Assembly (NCBI GenBank): GCA_946500615.1
Contig: CAMMWP010000005.1
Coordinates: 1-64,000, forward strand
Length of the DNA: 64,000 nt
DNA from: an uncultured Clostridium sp.
GTDB lineage: Bacteria; Bacillota; Clostridia; TANB77; CAG-508
Reading direction: 5' to 3'
Both the position numbers and the translations under genes were made by a program. Positions within the stretch are counted from its first letter, which is position 1; every line of letters begins with the position of its first letter. Positions 22,075 through 30,731 of the stretch are shown here, one piece after another. The notes beneath the pieces are model-generated. The model did no database searches, had not been told where the DNA came from, and saw nothing but the letters and a program-made list of their open reading frames with translations.

Positions 22075-22150
22075 TATTCAATATTTCCAATCGCATTCGA
22101 ACTCTTAAAAATATACCATATGCTAACCCTCAAATCGGAAATACTGAATA
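22075..22150. repeat. Short inverted repeat; interior resembles the right half of the 34742-34985 element
   Basis: tattcaatatttcc (22075-22088) / ggaaatactgaata (22137-22150). Confidence 0.6.
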
Positions 22151-22244
22151 ATAATATGTTTTTGCATAAATAATCTCATAGTTTAACATAAAACAAGAAA
22201 AGGAATACAATATATTAAACATAAAATGGAGGTGCTATATGTAG

Positions 22245-22475
22245 ATGAATGAAAAAACATTAAATGAATTAGGAATAGAACAAATAGGTATTGTTTGTAA
22301 AATTGTAGGAGAAGAAACGATAAAAAGAAGACTATTAGATTTAGGGCTGATAGAAGGAACAAATATAAAACCGGTATTAATTAGTCCATCGGGCGATCCA
22401 AGGGCTTTTGAATTTAGAGGAAGCTTAATTGCTATTAGAGAAGAAGATAGTAAAAATATAAAGATAAAAATTTAA
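22245..22475 (+). CDS. feoA: FeoA-domain ferrous iron transport protein A
   Basis: GIVCKIVGEETIKRRLLDLGLIEGTNI, GDPRAFEFRGSLIAIREEDSKNI. Confidence 0.93.
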   Translation: MNEKTLNELGIEQIGIVCKIVGEETIKRRLLDLGLIEGTNIKPVLISPSGDPRAFEFRGSLIAIREEDSKNIKIKI

Positions 22476-22568
22476 AAAGTAAATTGGTAACAAAAAATGA
22501 AAAATTTATATACAATACAATAGAGAAAATAGTGAATGAAAAACAAAAGAAAAATAAAGGAGGGGTTT

Positions 22569-23864
22569 ATGAATAAAGTAGAAACATTGTCTATAAAGCA
22601 AAAGGAGTCAACAGGTAAAGTAGATTATATAGTTGCATTAGCAGGCAACCCGAATGTTGGAAAATCAACAATATTTAATAATCTAACGGGAATGAATCAA
22701 CATACTGGAAATTGGACAGGTAAAACAGTTGCAAATGCAACAGGTATTTTTGACTATAGGGGAGAAAAATATCAACTTGTTGATATTCCCGGTACATATT
22801 CCATAATGTCACATTCTGAAGAAGAAGAAATTGCGAGAAATTATATTTGTTTAGGAAATCCAGATACAACAATTGTTGTTGTTGATGCAACTTCTTTAGA
22901 AAGAAATTTGAATTTAGTATTACAAATAACAGAAATAACAGATAATATAGTCGTATGTGTTAATTTGTTGGATGAAGCCAAAAAAAAGAAGATAACAATA
23001 GATTTGGATACATTATCAAAAATACTTAAAGTACCAGTTGTAGGCGTTACTGCTAGAAGTAAATATACATTAAGAGATTTATTAAAGGTAACCAAAAGTG
23101 CATGTAATAATAAAGAAGAGAAAAAAACGATATATCACATAGAATACACAGAAACAATTGAAAAAGTGATTCATGCATTAAAAGTAGTTATCATTGATAA
23201 ATATCATGTAGAAGAAAAATTAGCAAGGTGGATTAGTATAAAACTTTTAGATGACGATGAATGTATTCTAAATGAAATCCAAAAACAGTTAAATATTGAA
23301 TTGATAAATGATAAGGCGATACAAGAAACAAAAAAAGAAATGCTAAGAGAATTAGAAGCTAAGGGAATTGATAAACATGTTTTTAAAGAAAAAATTATAG
23401 CTACAATTGTAAAAAAAGCAGAAGATATTGCTAAAAGAGTTTGTAAGTTCGAAAATAAAAATTATGCAAGTAGAGATAGAAGGATTGACAAAGTTTTAAC
23501 TTCTAAAAAATATGGAATTCCTATTATGCTTTTGTTTTTATTGCTCATCTTTTGGATTACGATTGTAGGAGCGAATTATCCATCACAATTTTTATTCAGC
23601 TTTTTTGGAAATATACAAGAGAAATTAATTGGATTTGCTACATACATACATTGTCCGGAATGGTTATCGAATATGCTGATTTTGGGAGTTTATCAAACTT
23701 TGACATGGGTAATATCTGTTATGCTACCACCAATGGCTATCTTTTTTCCATTATTTACGATATTAGAAGATTTGGGATATTTGCCTAGAATTGCTTTTAA
23801 TATGGATGGCTTTTTTAAAAAGGCTTGCTGTAGTGGGAAACAGATGATAACCATGTGCATGGGA
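22569..23864 (+). pseudogene. feoB: FeoB ferrous iron transporter, N-terminal G-domain/first membrane part, interrupted by element
   Basis: ALAGNPNVGKSTIFNNLTG, GNWTGKTV, DIPGTYS, NLLDEA; frame runs into element (…MCMG-VTKW*) and resumes at 28771. Confidence 0.95.
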
Positions 23865-25472
23865 GTAACAAAGTGGTAATAAATTTTTTTGAGTACCATA
23901 TTTGTTACTCAAAGTGTTTAGTTGCCTGAGTTTGCTTGGCAAATTTATATCAATTAATTCTTTTGTATTTAATATAACTTGTAGTTCTGATTTTTCTTTG
24001 CTGTTTTTTACAATAATTTTATCTAGAAATGTTTCAATATAATTTTCTAAATTTGATTCATTTACATCAAGATGTTTTAATATATTTTTATTTAAAATTT
24101 CTATGTATTGTTTTGTGTTTTTATTTTTTGAAGAACGCACCTGAAATTCTTCCAATTTTGCTTTTAAATCATTTATTTGTGTTTGGATTATATTTAACTT
24201 ATGTTTTAAATCTTCTTTACTTAAAATATCATCTAAAGCTAAATCAAGTAGTTTTTCTTTTTTGTTTAAAAGATTATCAATTTGATTTTGTAATTCTATT
24301 TCTTTATTTTTGTTTCCATTGCTGTGTAAAACTTCAATATAAAAAGATAATAACTCTTGTGAAATTTGTTCTTTGTATTTTTCATAAGATTTAAAAACTT
24401 TTAACAAAATACTATAAATATCTTTTTCTAAAACAAATGAAGTAGAGCAATTTTTTCTTCCAGTATTGTTATAATCTTGGCAAATCCAACGAACTACATC
24501 ACCTTTTGTTTTATAATGCTTAACTTTTCTAACAAAACCACATTTATGCTTTTCACAATATATTTTTCCAGATAGTGCATATTTTGCTTGGTGTTTTTGA
24601 TACATTGCTGAACACTTACTTCTACTTAAAAGTTTTTGATTAGCTTTTTCCCAAAGTTCTTCTGATACAATAGGGGGAACTTTATCATAATCTTGATAAA
24701 CTTTCCATTCTTCTGGTTTGTAAAAATTCCTTTTTTTACTTCTGTAGTCTACAACTGTTGATAAATTGCCAGTATAAAACCCTTTATATTTAGGATTTTG
24801 TATGATTTTTTTCAAAGTGTTTTGATGAATCGGTTTACCATTTCTATTCAAATATCCCATTGTTTCTAACTTTAAAGATAAATTTTTTAATCCAATTTTG
24901 CTATCATTTGCATATATCTCAAAAATATTTTTTACAATAGGAGCTTCGGATTCATCTATAATAAGCTTTCCTTTCTCTTTTTTATACCCCCAAATATTAT
25001 CAGTTCCTAAAACAGTTCCTTTTTCTAGAGCTCTCTTAAAACCAAATTTTGTTCTTTCCGATATTTTACGAACTTCATCTTGTGCCATACTTGACATTAT
25101 TGTAAGTCTTAATTCTCCATCCGATGAGGCCGTAACAATATTATCAGATAAGAAATAAACACAAACATCATATTCTAATAATTTTCTAGTATAAAGCAAA
25201 CTATCAATCGTATCACGAGAAAATCTTGAAACTTCTTTAGTTACAATTAAATCAAATTTTTTATTTTTTCCGTCTTCGACCATTCTCATAAAATTTTCAC
25301 GCTTTAATGATGTTGTACCACTTATTCCTTCATCAACATATCCTTTTATAAAAATCCAATTTGTATTTTTTTTGATGTATTCTTCAAAAAAACTAACTTG
25401 ATTTTCTAGTGAGTTTATTTGTTCTTCTTTTTCGGTTGATACTCTTGCATAATATGTTACTTTTAAATTCAA
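23763..25472 (-). CDS. Large serine recombinase (resolvase N-terminus, recombinase and zinc-ribbon domains); C-terminus reads across att into feoB antisense
   Basis: YYARVSTEKEEQINSLENQ, DEGISGT, VSRFSRDT, SSMAQDEVRKISERTKFGFKRALEKG, zinc-ribbon region CEKHKCGFVRK…WICQDYNNTGRKNC. Confidence 0.95.
   Translation of the reverse strand: MNLKVTYYARVSTEKEEQINSLENQVSFFEEYIKKNTNWIFIKGYVDEGISGTTSLKRENFMRMVEDGKNKKFDLIVTKEVSRFSRDTIDSLLYTRKLLEYDVCVYFLSDNIVTASSDGELRLTIMSSMAQDEVRKISERTKFGFKRALEKGTVLGTDNIWGYKKEKGKLIIDESEAPIVKNIFEIYANDSKIGLKNLSLKLETMGYLNRNGKPIHQNTLKKIIQNPKYKGFYTGNLSTVVDYRSKKRNFYKPEEWKVYQDYDKVPPIVSEELWEKANQKLLSRSKCSAMYQKHQAKYALSGKIYCEKHKCGFVRKVKHYKTKGDVVRWICQDYNNTGRKNCSTSFVLEKDIYSILLKVFKSYEKYKEQISQELLSFYIEVLHSNGNKNKEIELQNQIDNLLNKKEKLLDLALDDILSKEDLKHKLNIIQTQINDLKAKLEEFQVRSSKNKNTKQYIEILNKNILKHLDVNESNLENYIETFLDKIIVKNSKEKSELQVILNTKELIDINLPSKLRQLNTLSNKYGTQKNLLPLCYSHAHGYHLFPTTASLFKKAIHIKSNSRQISQIF
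23850..23864 (+). other. Left attachment-site core (att junction of serine-recombinase element)
   Basis: ACCATGTGCATGGGA, identical to 28771-28785. Confidence 0.9.
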
Positions 25473-25592
25473 ATCAAATATTGTTTTTCCGTGATGATAA
25501 TTCTTGTTTCATTTCATATAAGGTCATTTATAACTCCTTTCTCAAACCTTATACAATTAATACCTATCAAATATATCACAATTGCCTAAAGT

Positions 25593-25739
25593 TCTCTAGT
25601 TTTTTTATTTAATTCATATAATAATTTTAATAATTTTTCTTTAACTAATTTATATGTATTTTCGTCAATCATTTTTTCTTCATAGAGTTTTTGATTAACT
25701 ATATTTTCAATGTTATATTTTATAAATTTATCTTTCATA
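25593..25739 (-). CDS. Small element-associated protein (MKDKFIKYNIENIVNQKLYEEKMIDENTYKLVKEKLLKLLYELNKKTREL)
   Basis: Manual reading of minus strand; charged helical short ORF beside the LSR (coordinates approximate). Confidence 0.5.
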
Positions 25740-25766
25740 GTTCATATATATTAAAATTTTTATATG

Positions 25767-26097
25767 TTATTCATTAGAAATAACATTATTTTTCCATTGA
25801 TTGTTAGTATATAATTTTTCAAAATTCTCTATTGTGTAATTTCTTTGTGTAAAATTAGTTTCTTTTTTATTAAAATTATTTTTATTATATTTAATATTAT
25901 TATTTCGGATTTTTTCTGTATGAGTTATAGAAAATTTTCCGAATCTTTCTATAAAAAGTATATAAAATAAGCTTTGCGTTAGAACTTATTTTAAAGTATT
26001 CTTTGATATGCAATAATTTATTTGGCACAGGAATAAATTGATAGTTCAAAATTTCATCTGTTATTTTTAATAGTTTCATCTTTTTCCTTTCAAACAC
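25767..26097 (-). pseudogene. RepA_N-like replication initiator fragment, 1-nt frameshift
   Basis: MKLLKITDEILNYQFIPVPNKLLHIKEYFKISSNAK | LFYILFIERFGKFSITHTEKIR…YTIENFEKLYTNNQW…NE* when shifted by one base near 25971. Confidence 0.6.
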
Positions 26098-26569
26098 GAA
26101 AAATCAAGAGAAATTTGAAACTTAAACTTTCTCTTGCTTCAATATTTATTATTTTAGATACTACTATTTTAACAGATAAAAAATTGCTTGTATACTGCAT
26201 GATTTTGCAATGTTTTTGCAAAATGTTATGTTAAATATATAGATAATTTACTTGAATTTTAAGTAGTAATTTTAGTAAAAAATACACCGAAGTGTATGTT
26301 ATCTGCATAATATCTGCCAATTTCTTTACTAAACAGAGCATTAGAAAGCTTGACTTTCTAACTATTAGCAGAAAACCCTCTGCTTTTCTTATTCTGCCAT
26401 TAATATTTGGAAGTAGAATAAAATTTTTATAAAATAGGTATTGACTGTAGCAAACAAAAGTTTTATAATATATTCGTATTAAAAATATAAATTTTATTCA
26501 AAAGATAAATAATGTACTGAATAATGGTATAGAAGTTGATAACCAATTTTTAACAAAGGAGAGATTATA

Positions 26570-27148
26570 TTGCAAGTAGAATTAACAAAAGTACAAAATT
26601 TATTAGAGTGGATAAAAACTAAATTATTTTTAGATTCAAATTCTGTAAAATCAATAAAAAGAGTAGTAAGAAGAGGTGAAATATATAAATGTAATTTTGG
26701 TATAGGAATTGGTTCAGAAATTCAAAAAGAAAGACCTTGTATCATTGTGCAAAATAATACAAGAAATTCACGTTCAGGAAATGTTATTGTCGTTCCAATA
26801 TCTCACACAAATAAAAATATATCTTGTATTGTACCAATAGATACTAAAAAAGACAAAGAAGGCGAAATTATTTTAGATGGATATGCCAATGTTTCTAATT
26901 TAATGTGTGTAAGTAAAGCGAGATTAGGTACATATATTGCAAAACTATCTAAAGAAGAAATAAAAAGAGTTGATACTGAATTAATGTCTACTTTAGATTT
27001 GATACAGTATTATAAAAAACTTGAAAATCAATTAAAGGATAGAGAACTATATATTAGTAAATTAAAAGGGCAAATTAATGAGCTTAAGAAAATAACTAAT
27101 ACAGAAAATTTTGAAAGTTTAAAACAAAAAATTTTTGAAAAAATGTAG
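26570..27148 (+). CDS. PemK/MazF-family toxin-like protein with N-terminal and C-terminal extensions
   Basis: RRGEIYKCNFGIGIGSEIQKERPCIIVQNNTRNSRSGNVIVVPIS…NVSNLMCVSKARLG; TTG start after AAAGGAGAG. Confidence 0.88.
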   Translation: MQVELTKVQNLLEWIKTKLFLDSNSVKSIKRVVRRGEIYKCNFGIGIGSEIQKERPCIIVQNNTRNSRSGNVIVVPISHTNKNISCIVPIDTKKDKEGEIILDGYANVSNLMCVSKARLGTYIAKLSKEEIKRVDTELMSTLDLIQYYKKLENQLKDRELYISKLKGQINELKKITNTENFESLKQKIFEKM

Positions 27149-27177
27149 ACAAACAAATATTTTTCATGCTATAATTA
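27147..27177 (+). promoter_or_regulatory. Putative promoter for small RNA unit
   Basis: TAGACA (27147-27152), 19-nt spacing, TATAAT near 27172. Confidence 0.45.
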
Positions 27178-27178
27178 A

Positions 27179-27255
27179 ATTACAATAAAATTGTTGTTAG
27201 AATACAACAATCGTAATAAACTTTGAAGAAAAAAGAGCCTAGAATGGCTCTTTAG
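27179..27255 (+). ncRNA. Putative small structured RNA unit 1 (hairpin + terminator hairpin)
   Basis: attgttgt-TAGAAT-acaacaat at 27190-27211; aaagagcc-TAGAAT-ggctcttt at 27232-27253. Confidence 0.45.
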
Positions 27256-27293
27256 CATTTTTATGAATAAATTTTAACTTTAAATAATATACT

Positions 27294-27365
27294 ATTATTA
27301 CAATAAAGTCATAATTAGAATGTTATGACCGTATTAAAAGGATACTAGTTTTTTTAGTATCCTTA
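27294..27365 (+). ncRNA. Putative small structured RNA unit 2 (hairpin + terminator-like hairpin)
   Basis: gtcataat-TAGAAT-gttatgac at 27308-27329; aaggatact…agtatcctt at 27338-27364. Confidence 0.4.
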
Positions 27366-27414
27366 ATATTTACTTTAATAGTTTAAAACTATATATTTCA
27401 ATTTATTATACTTA

Positions 27415-28047
27415 TTATAAGTTTTTATTCTGTATAGTATTTACTACTTCATCTATTTTTAGTTTTATATCTTCAATATTCAAGTTATTTTCAATAAAAA
27501 AATTAGCTTTATAACCATAATCATTTAAGGCTGTTATTTTTACTCTTTTTTCTATCGCCTCTTGTTCATATGACCAATAAGATCTATCGCCATAACCATA
27601 TATGTTACTATCTTTTAATCTATTAATTAATCTGTTTAGTCGTTTATTATAATCTGCATATACACATACTGTATAATTACAAATATCATATAATCTAGTT
27701 AAAGGAATGGCATACCAATCTATTATTACATAATCATATTTACCTTTATACAAATTTATCTCATTTAGTACATTTAAACATACATCTTTTTCCATAATTC
27801 CTATTGCTATTTTATTTATTTCTAAAGATTGTACTGTATGATTGCAAATATATTTATTTCTATCGGAACCTTTAATATTTAATGTGTTTAATATTTCCTC
27901 TCTTTTAATATCAAATTGTTCATGCATATATTGATCAACATTAACTATTATTGAGTTATTTATTTTCTTATTTATAATTTTTGAAACTGTACTTTTTCCA
28001 GTTCCACTTCCACCAAAAACTCCTATTATTTTCATATTTTTTTCCAA
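27415..28047 (-). CDS. P-loop kinase, CoaE/uridine-kinase-like
   Basis: IIGVFGGSGTGKSTVSKIINKK Walker A; VIIDWYAIPL; RLNRLINRLKD. Confidence 0.7.
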   Translation of the reverse strand: MEKNMKIIGVFGGSGTGKSTVSKIINKKINNSIIVNVDQYMHEQFDIKREEILNTLNIKGSDRNKYICNHTVQSLEINKIAIGIMEKDVCLNVLNEINLYKGKYDYVIIDWYAIPLTRLYDICNYTVCVYADYNKRLNRLINRLKDSNIYGYGDRSYWSYEQEAIEKRVKITALNDYGYKANFFIENNLNIEDIKLKIDEVVNTIQNKNL

Positions 28048-28578
28048 TTAACATTTTTTACATTTTTCTATAATATCAGTAGTGTGATGTCTAAATTCTT
28101 TATTATTTTGGTCTTCGAGAAGTTTGACATTCAACTCATTGCAAATGTCGACAATTGATTCATATGGCTTTATATTTGGTATGTAAAAATAAATATCAGG
28201 TTTTAACTTTTCAATTACATATCCATCTTTTTTCAATTTGCATTGATTCTTTGTATCATACTTATTTTTATATATTAAATTAGTAATCAAAGGTGTTAGA
28301 TGCTCTTCATCTAATAATAGAGTATAATCTACATATTTAATACTATCAATGATTTCCATTCTTTCATCTTGAGGAATAATTGGGCGATTTTTTCCTTTTT
28401 CTTTTAAATCTTGATCTGTTTTTACTTCAACAACTAAAATATCAACTTTTTCTTTATTCTTTTTTAGAAGTTGCAAATGGTCATAATGAAATAAATCCCA
28501 ACTGCCCTTTACAATTCCTATTGTTTTATTTTTATGTTTCTTTCTTATTCTATCTAAATCATTATAATCTATAATCAT
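28048..28578 (-). CDS. Cytidylyltransferase/adenylyltransferase-family nucleotidyltransferase
   Basis: GIVKGSWDLFHYDHLQLLKK (HxxH-like NTase motif), RPIIPQDERMEIIDSIKYVD. Confidence 0.82.
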   Translation of the reverse strand: MIIDYNDLDRIRKKHKNKTIGIVKGSWDLFHYDHLQLLKKNKEKVDILVVEVKTDQDLKEKGKNRPIIPQDERMEIIDSIKYVDYTLLLDEEHLTPLITNLIYKNKYDTKNQCKLKKDGYVIEKLKPDIYFYIPNIKPYESIVDICNELNVKLLEDQNNKEFRHHTTDIIEKCKKC

Positions 28579-28770
28579 ACACTAACTCCTTACTAATTAC
28601 TATTTTTACAAAATGATTATATCACAATGTTCTTTTATAAACAATAAGAATCGTATTAGTTGTATAAGGTTAATTTTTATTTATAATTTAAAATAAACAT
28701 CATAATAAATTTTATCAAACATAATTTTTTCTTGCTTGTCCAATAATTCTAGGGTTACCATATTGTCACT

Positions 28771-28785
28771 ACCATGTGCATGGGA
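28771..28785 (+). other. Right attachment-site core
   Basis: ACCATGTGCATGGGA, duplicate of 23850-23864. Confidence 0.9.
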
Positions 28786-29622
28786 TTTGGTTGTAATAGT
28801 TGTGGAGTTACAGGATGCCGAATTATAGACTCACCAAGAGAAAGGTTAATAGCTATATTAACCAACAATTTTGTTCCATGTAACGGAAGATTTCCTTTTT
28901 TAATCACAGTTGCAACCATATTTATAGCAGGAACGATGGGGGGAATAAGAGCTTCGCTTATATCTACATTAGTGGTAATGTTTGTAATTGTCCTAGGGAT
29001 CATTATGACTTTAGTCATATCTAAAATATTATCAAAAACCATATTAAAAGGAATGCCGTCTTCTTTTGTATTAGAATTACCACCATATCGAAAACCACAA
29101 TTCTTGAAAGTACTAGTTAGGTCTATTTTTGATAGAACCATCTTCATATTAGGAAGAGCAATCGCAGTGGCAGCGCCTGCTGGTCTTGTCATATGGTTAT
29201 TTGCTAACATTGGAATTCAAGGAGAAAGCTTACTGACTATTATTGCAAATTTTTTAGAGCCATTGGCTAATCTTATGGGCTTAGATGGATATATATTAAC
29301 AGCATTTATTTTAGGGATACCTGCAAATGAGATTGTACTTCCCATTATACTCATGTGTTATATACAAGGAACTTCTTTGGTAAATATGGAAGATACTTTT
29401 GCCATAGGAGAGATTTTAAGACAAAATGGATGGACGATATTAACCGCGATAAATGTAATGTTATTTACAGTATTTCATTTTCCTTGTGCGACAACTTTAC
29501 TTACAATTAAGAAAGAAACAGGAAGCTTGAAATGGACGGTTATTAGTTTTTTAATTCCAACGGTTTGTGGAATTGTTGTTTGTATATTGACGACTTTGGT
29601 ATATAATATTTTTCTATTGTGA
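28774..29622 (+). pseudogene. feoB: FeoB C-terminal part (displaced by the element)
   Basis: MCMGFGCNSCGVTGCRIIDSPRERLIAILTNNFVPCNGRFP, conserved FeoB core after the att junction. Confidence 0.95.
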
Positions 29623-29762
29623 ATGATAGAATTATAAAAACAGTGTAGATTTATATGAATAATGATTTACTTAAGGAAAGGGGTATTTTCTTTTGAAAAT
29701 AAAACTTATTATTTTTTTTCACTTTGAGCCTAAGTAACTTAAAGTTTCATATTGTATAAAAA

Positions 29763-29806
29763 TAAAACCAAAGCATCTACTAAAAGTGAATAGTGCTTTG
29801 GTTTTT
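29763..29806 (+). terminator. Intrinsic terminator
   Basis: aaaaccaaagca…gtgctttggtttttt. Confidence 0.75.
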
Positions 29807-29857
29807 TAGTGTTAGCCATGTGAAGCAAAGTAAAACAAAACCACACGTTTTATATGG

Positions 29858-30727
29858 TTATGATTTAGACAGTTTGTCAAAAATTATATCTAATTTACCT
29901 TGATTATACATTTTCATTGTTACATCATATCCAGCATTGAAACAACTTAATACATCTTGTTCATTACCTATGATATCTACTTGATTACAATTTACAGTTA
30001 TCCAAATAGTAGAAGCATTTTTTTGATGAATCACAGCAGATCTTCTCATTCCTTGAAATGTGTTTCTTATACCGGTTATCAAATTAACTTTTTTGTTATT
30101 TGCATATTTATTATAAAGATTTTCTACCCCAACAACAATATCTACAAAATCGTTCATATGTATTGAAGGAGTATTGTTTGTCATTCCACCATCTAAAAAT
30201 TGATGTAATTGACCATCTATATAAACATTATTAGGCATATATAACAGAGGTAAGGAAGAACTATTTTTTACTGCTTCCCAAATTGTTCTGTTAGTAAAAC
30301 ATTTTTCATTTTCTATTATTTTAGATGAAGAATACACAGTTTCTTTAAATGTTATATCTAATGTAGGAATAAAAATTGGCATATCTATATCTGACATATA
30401 TTTTTTTCCTTTTTTCAATACAGCTTCTTTCATTGTGTTTTCTATTATTTAGGGATTTTTTCCTCCACCTCTAAAAATCAGTTTTATAGGTGCCAATAAT
30501 TTATCACACATAGAGAATTTAGGATATTGAATGGTATAATATTTCATCTGTTCTAAAATTTCATCAACTGAATATCCAACAGCATATAAAACAGCTATAC
30601 AGCTTCCTATACTTGTTCCAGAAATTGCTGATATTTTTATTCCCAATTCTTCAAACGCTTTTATTACTCCCAAATTACTTAGAGCCTTAGTTCCTCCGCC
30701 AGTGCAAGCTAAGCCTACTGAGTTCAT
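29858..30727 (-). pseudogene. Patatin-like phospholipase interrupted by one in-frame TAA (ORFs 30449-30727 and 29858-30433)
   Basis: GLACTGGGTKALSNLGVIKAFEELGI, GTSIGS, DGGMTNNTP; both parts are in the same frame. Confidence 0.88.
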
Positions 30728-30731
30728 AGTA

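Larger units (their letters stand above)
23856..28776. mobile_element. 4,921-bp integrative element with large serine recombinase inserted in feoB
   Basis: 15-bp direct repeats at both ends; removing one repeat plus interior restores a continuous FeoB frame; encoded LSR next to left end. Confidence 0.93.

Noticed and set aside
23552-23788. 78-aa plus-strand ORF inside feoB
   Set aside because: Out-of-frame overlap with conserved FeoB sequence; no independent start context.
24029-24394. 121-aa plus-strand ORF
   Set aside because: Antisense to the serine recombinase C-terminal region; hydrophobic low-complexity translation.
25900-26540. CRISPR-like or iteron array
   Set aside because: Several palindromes are present but there are no regularly spaced identical repeats.
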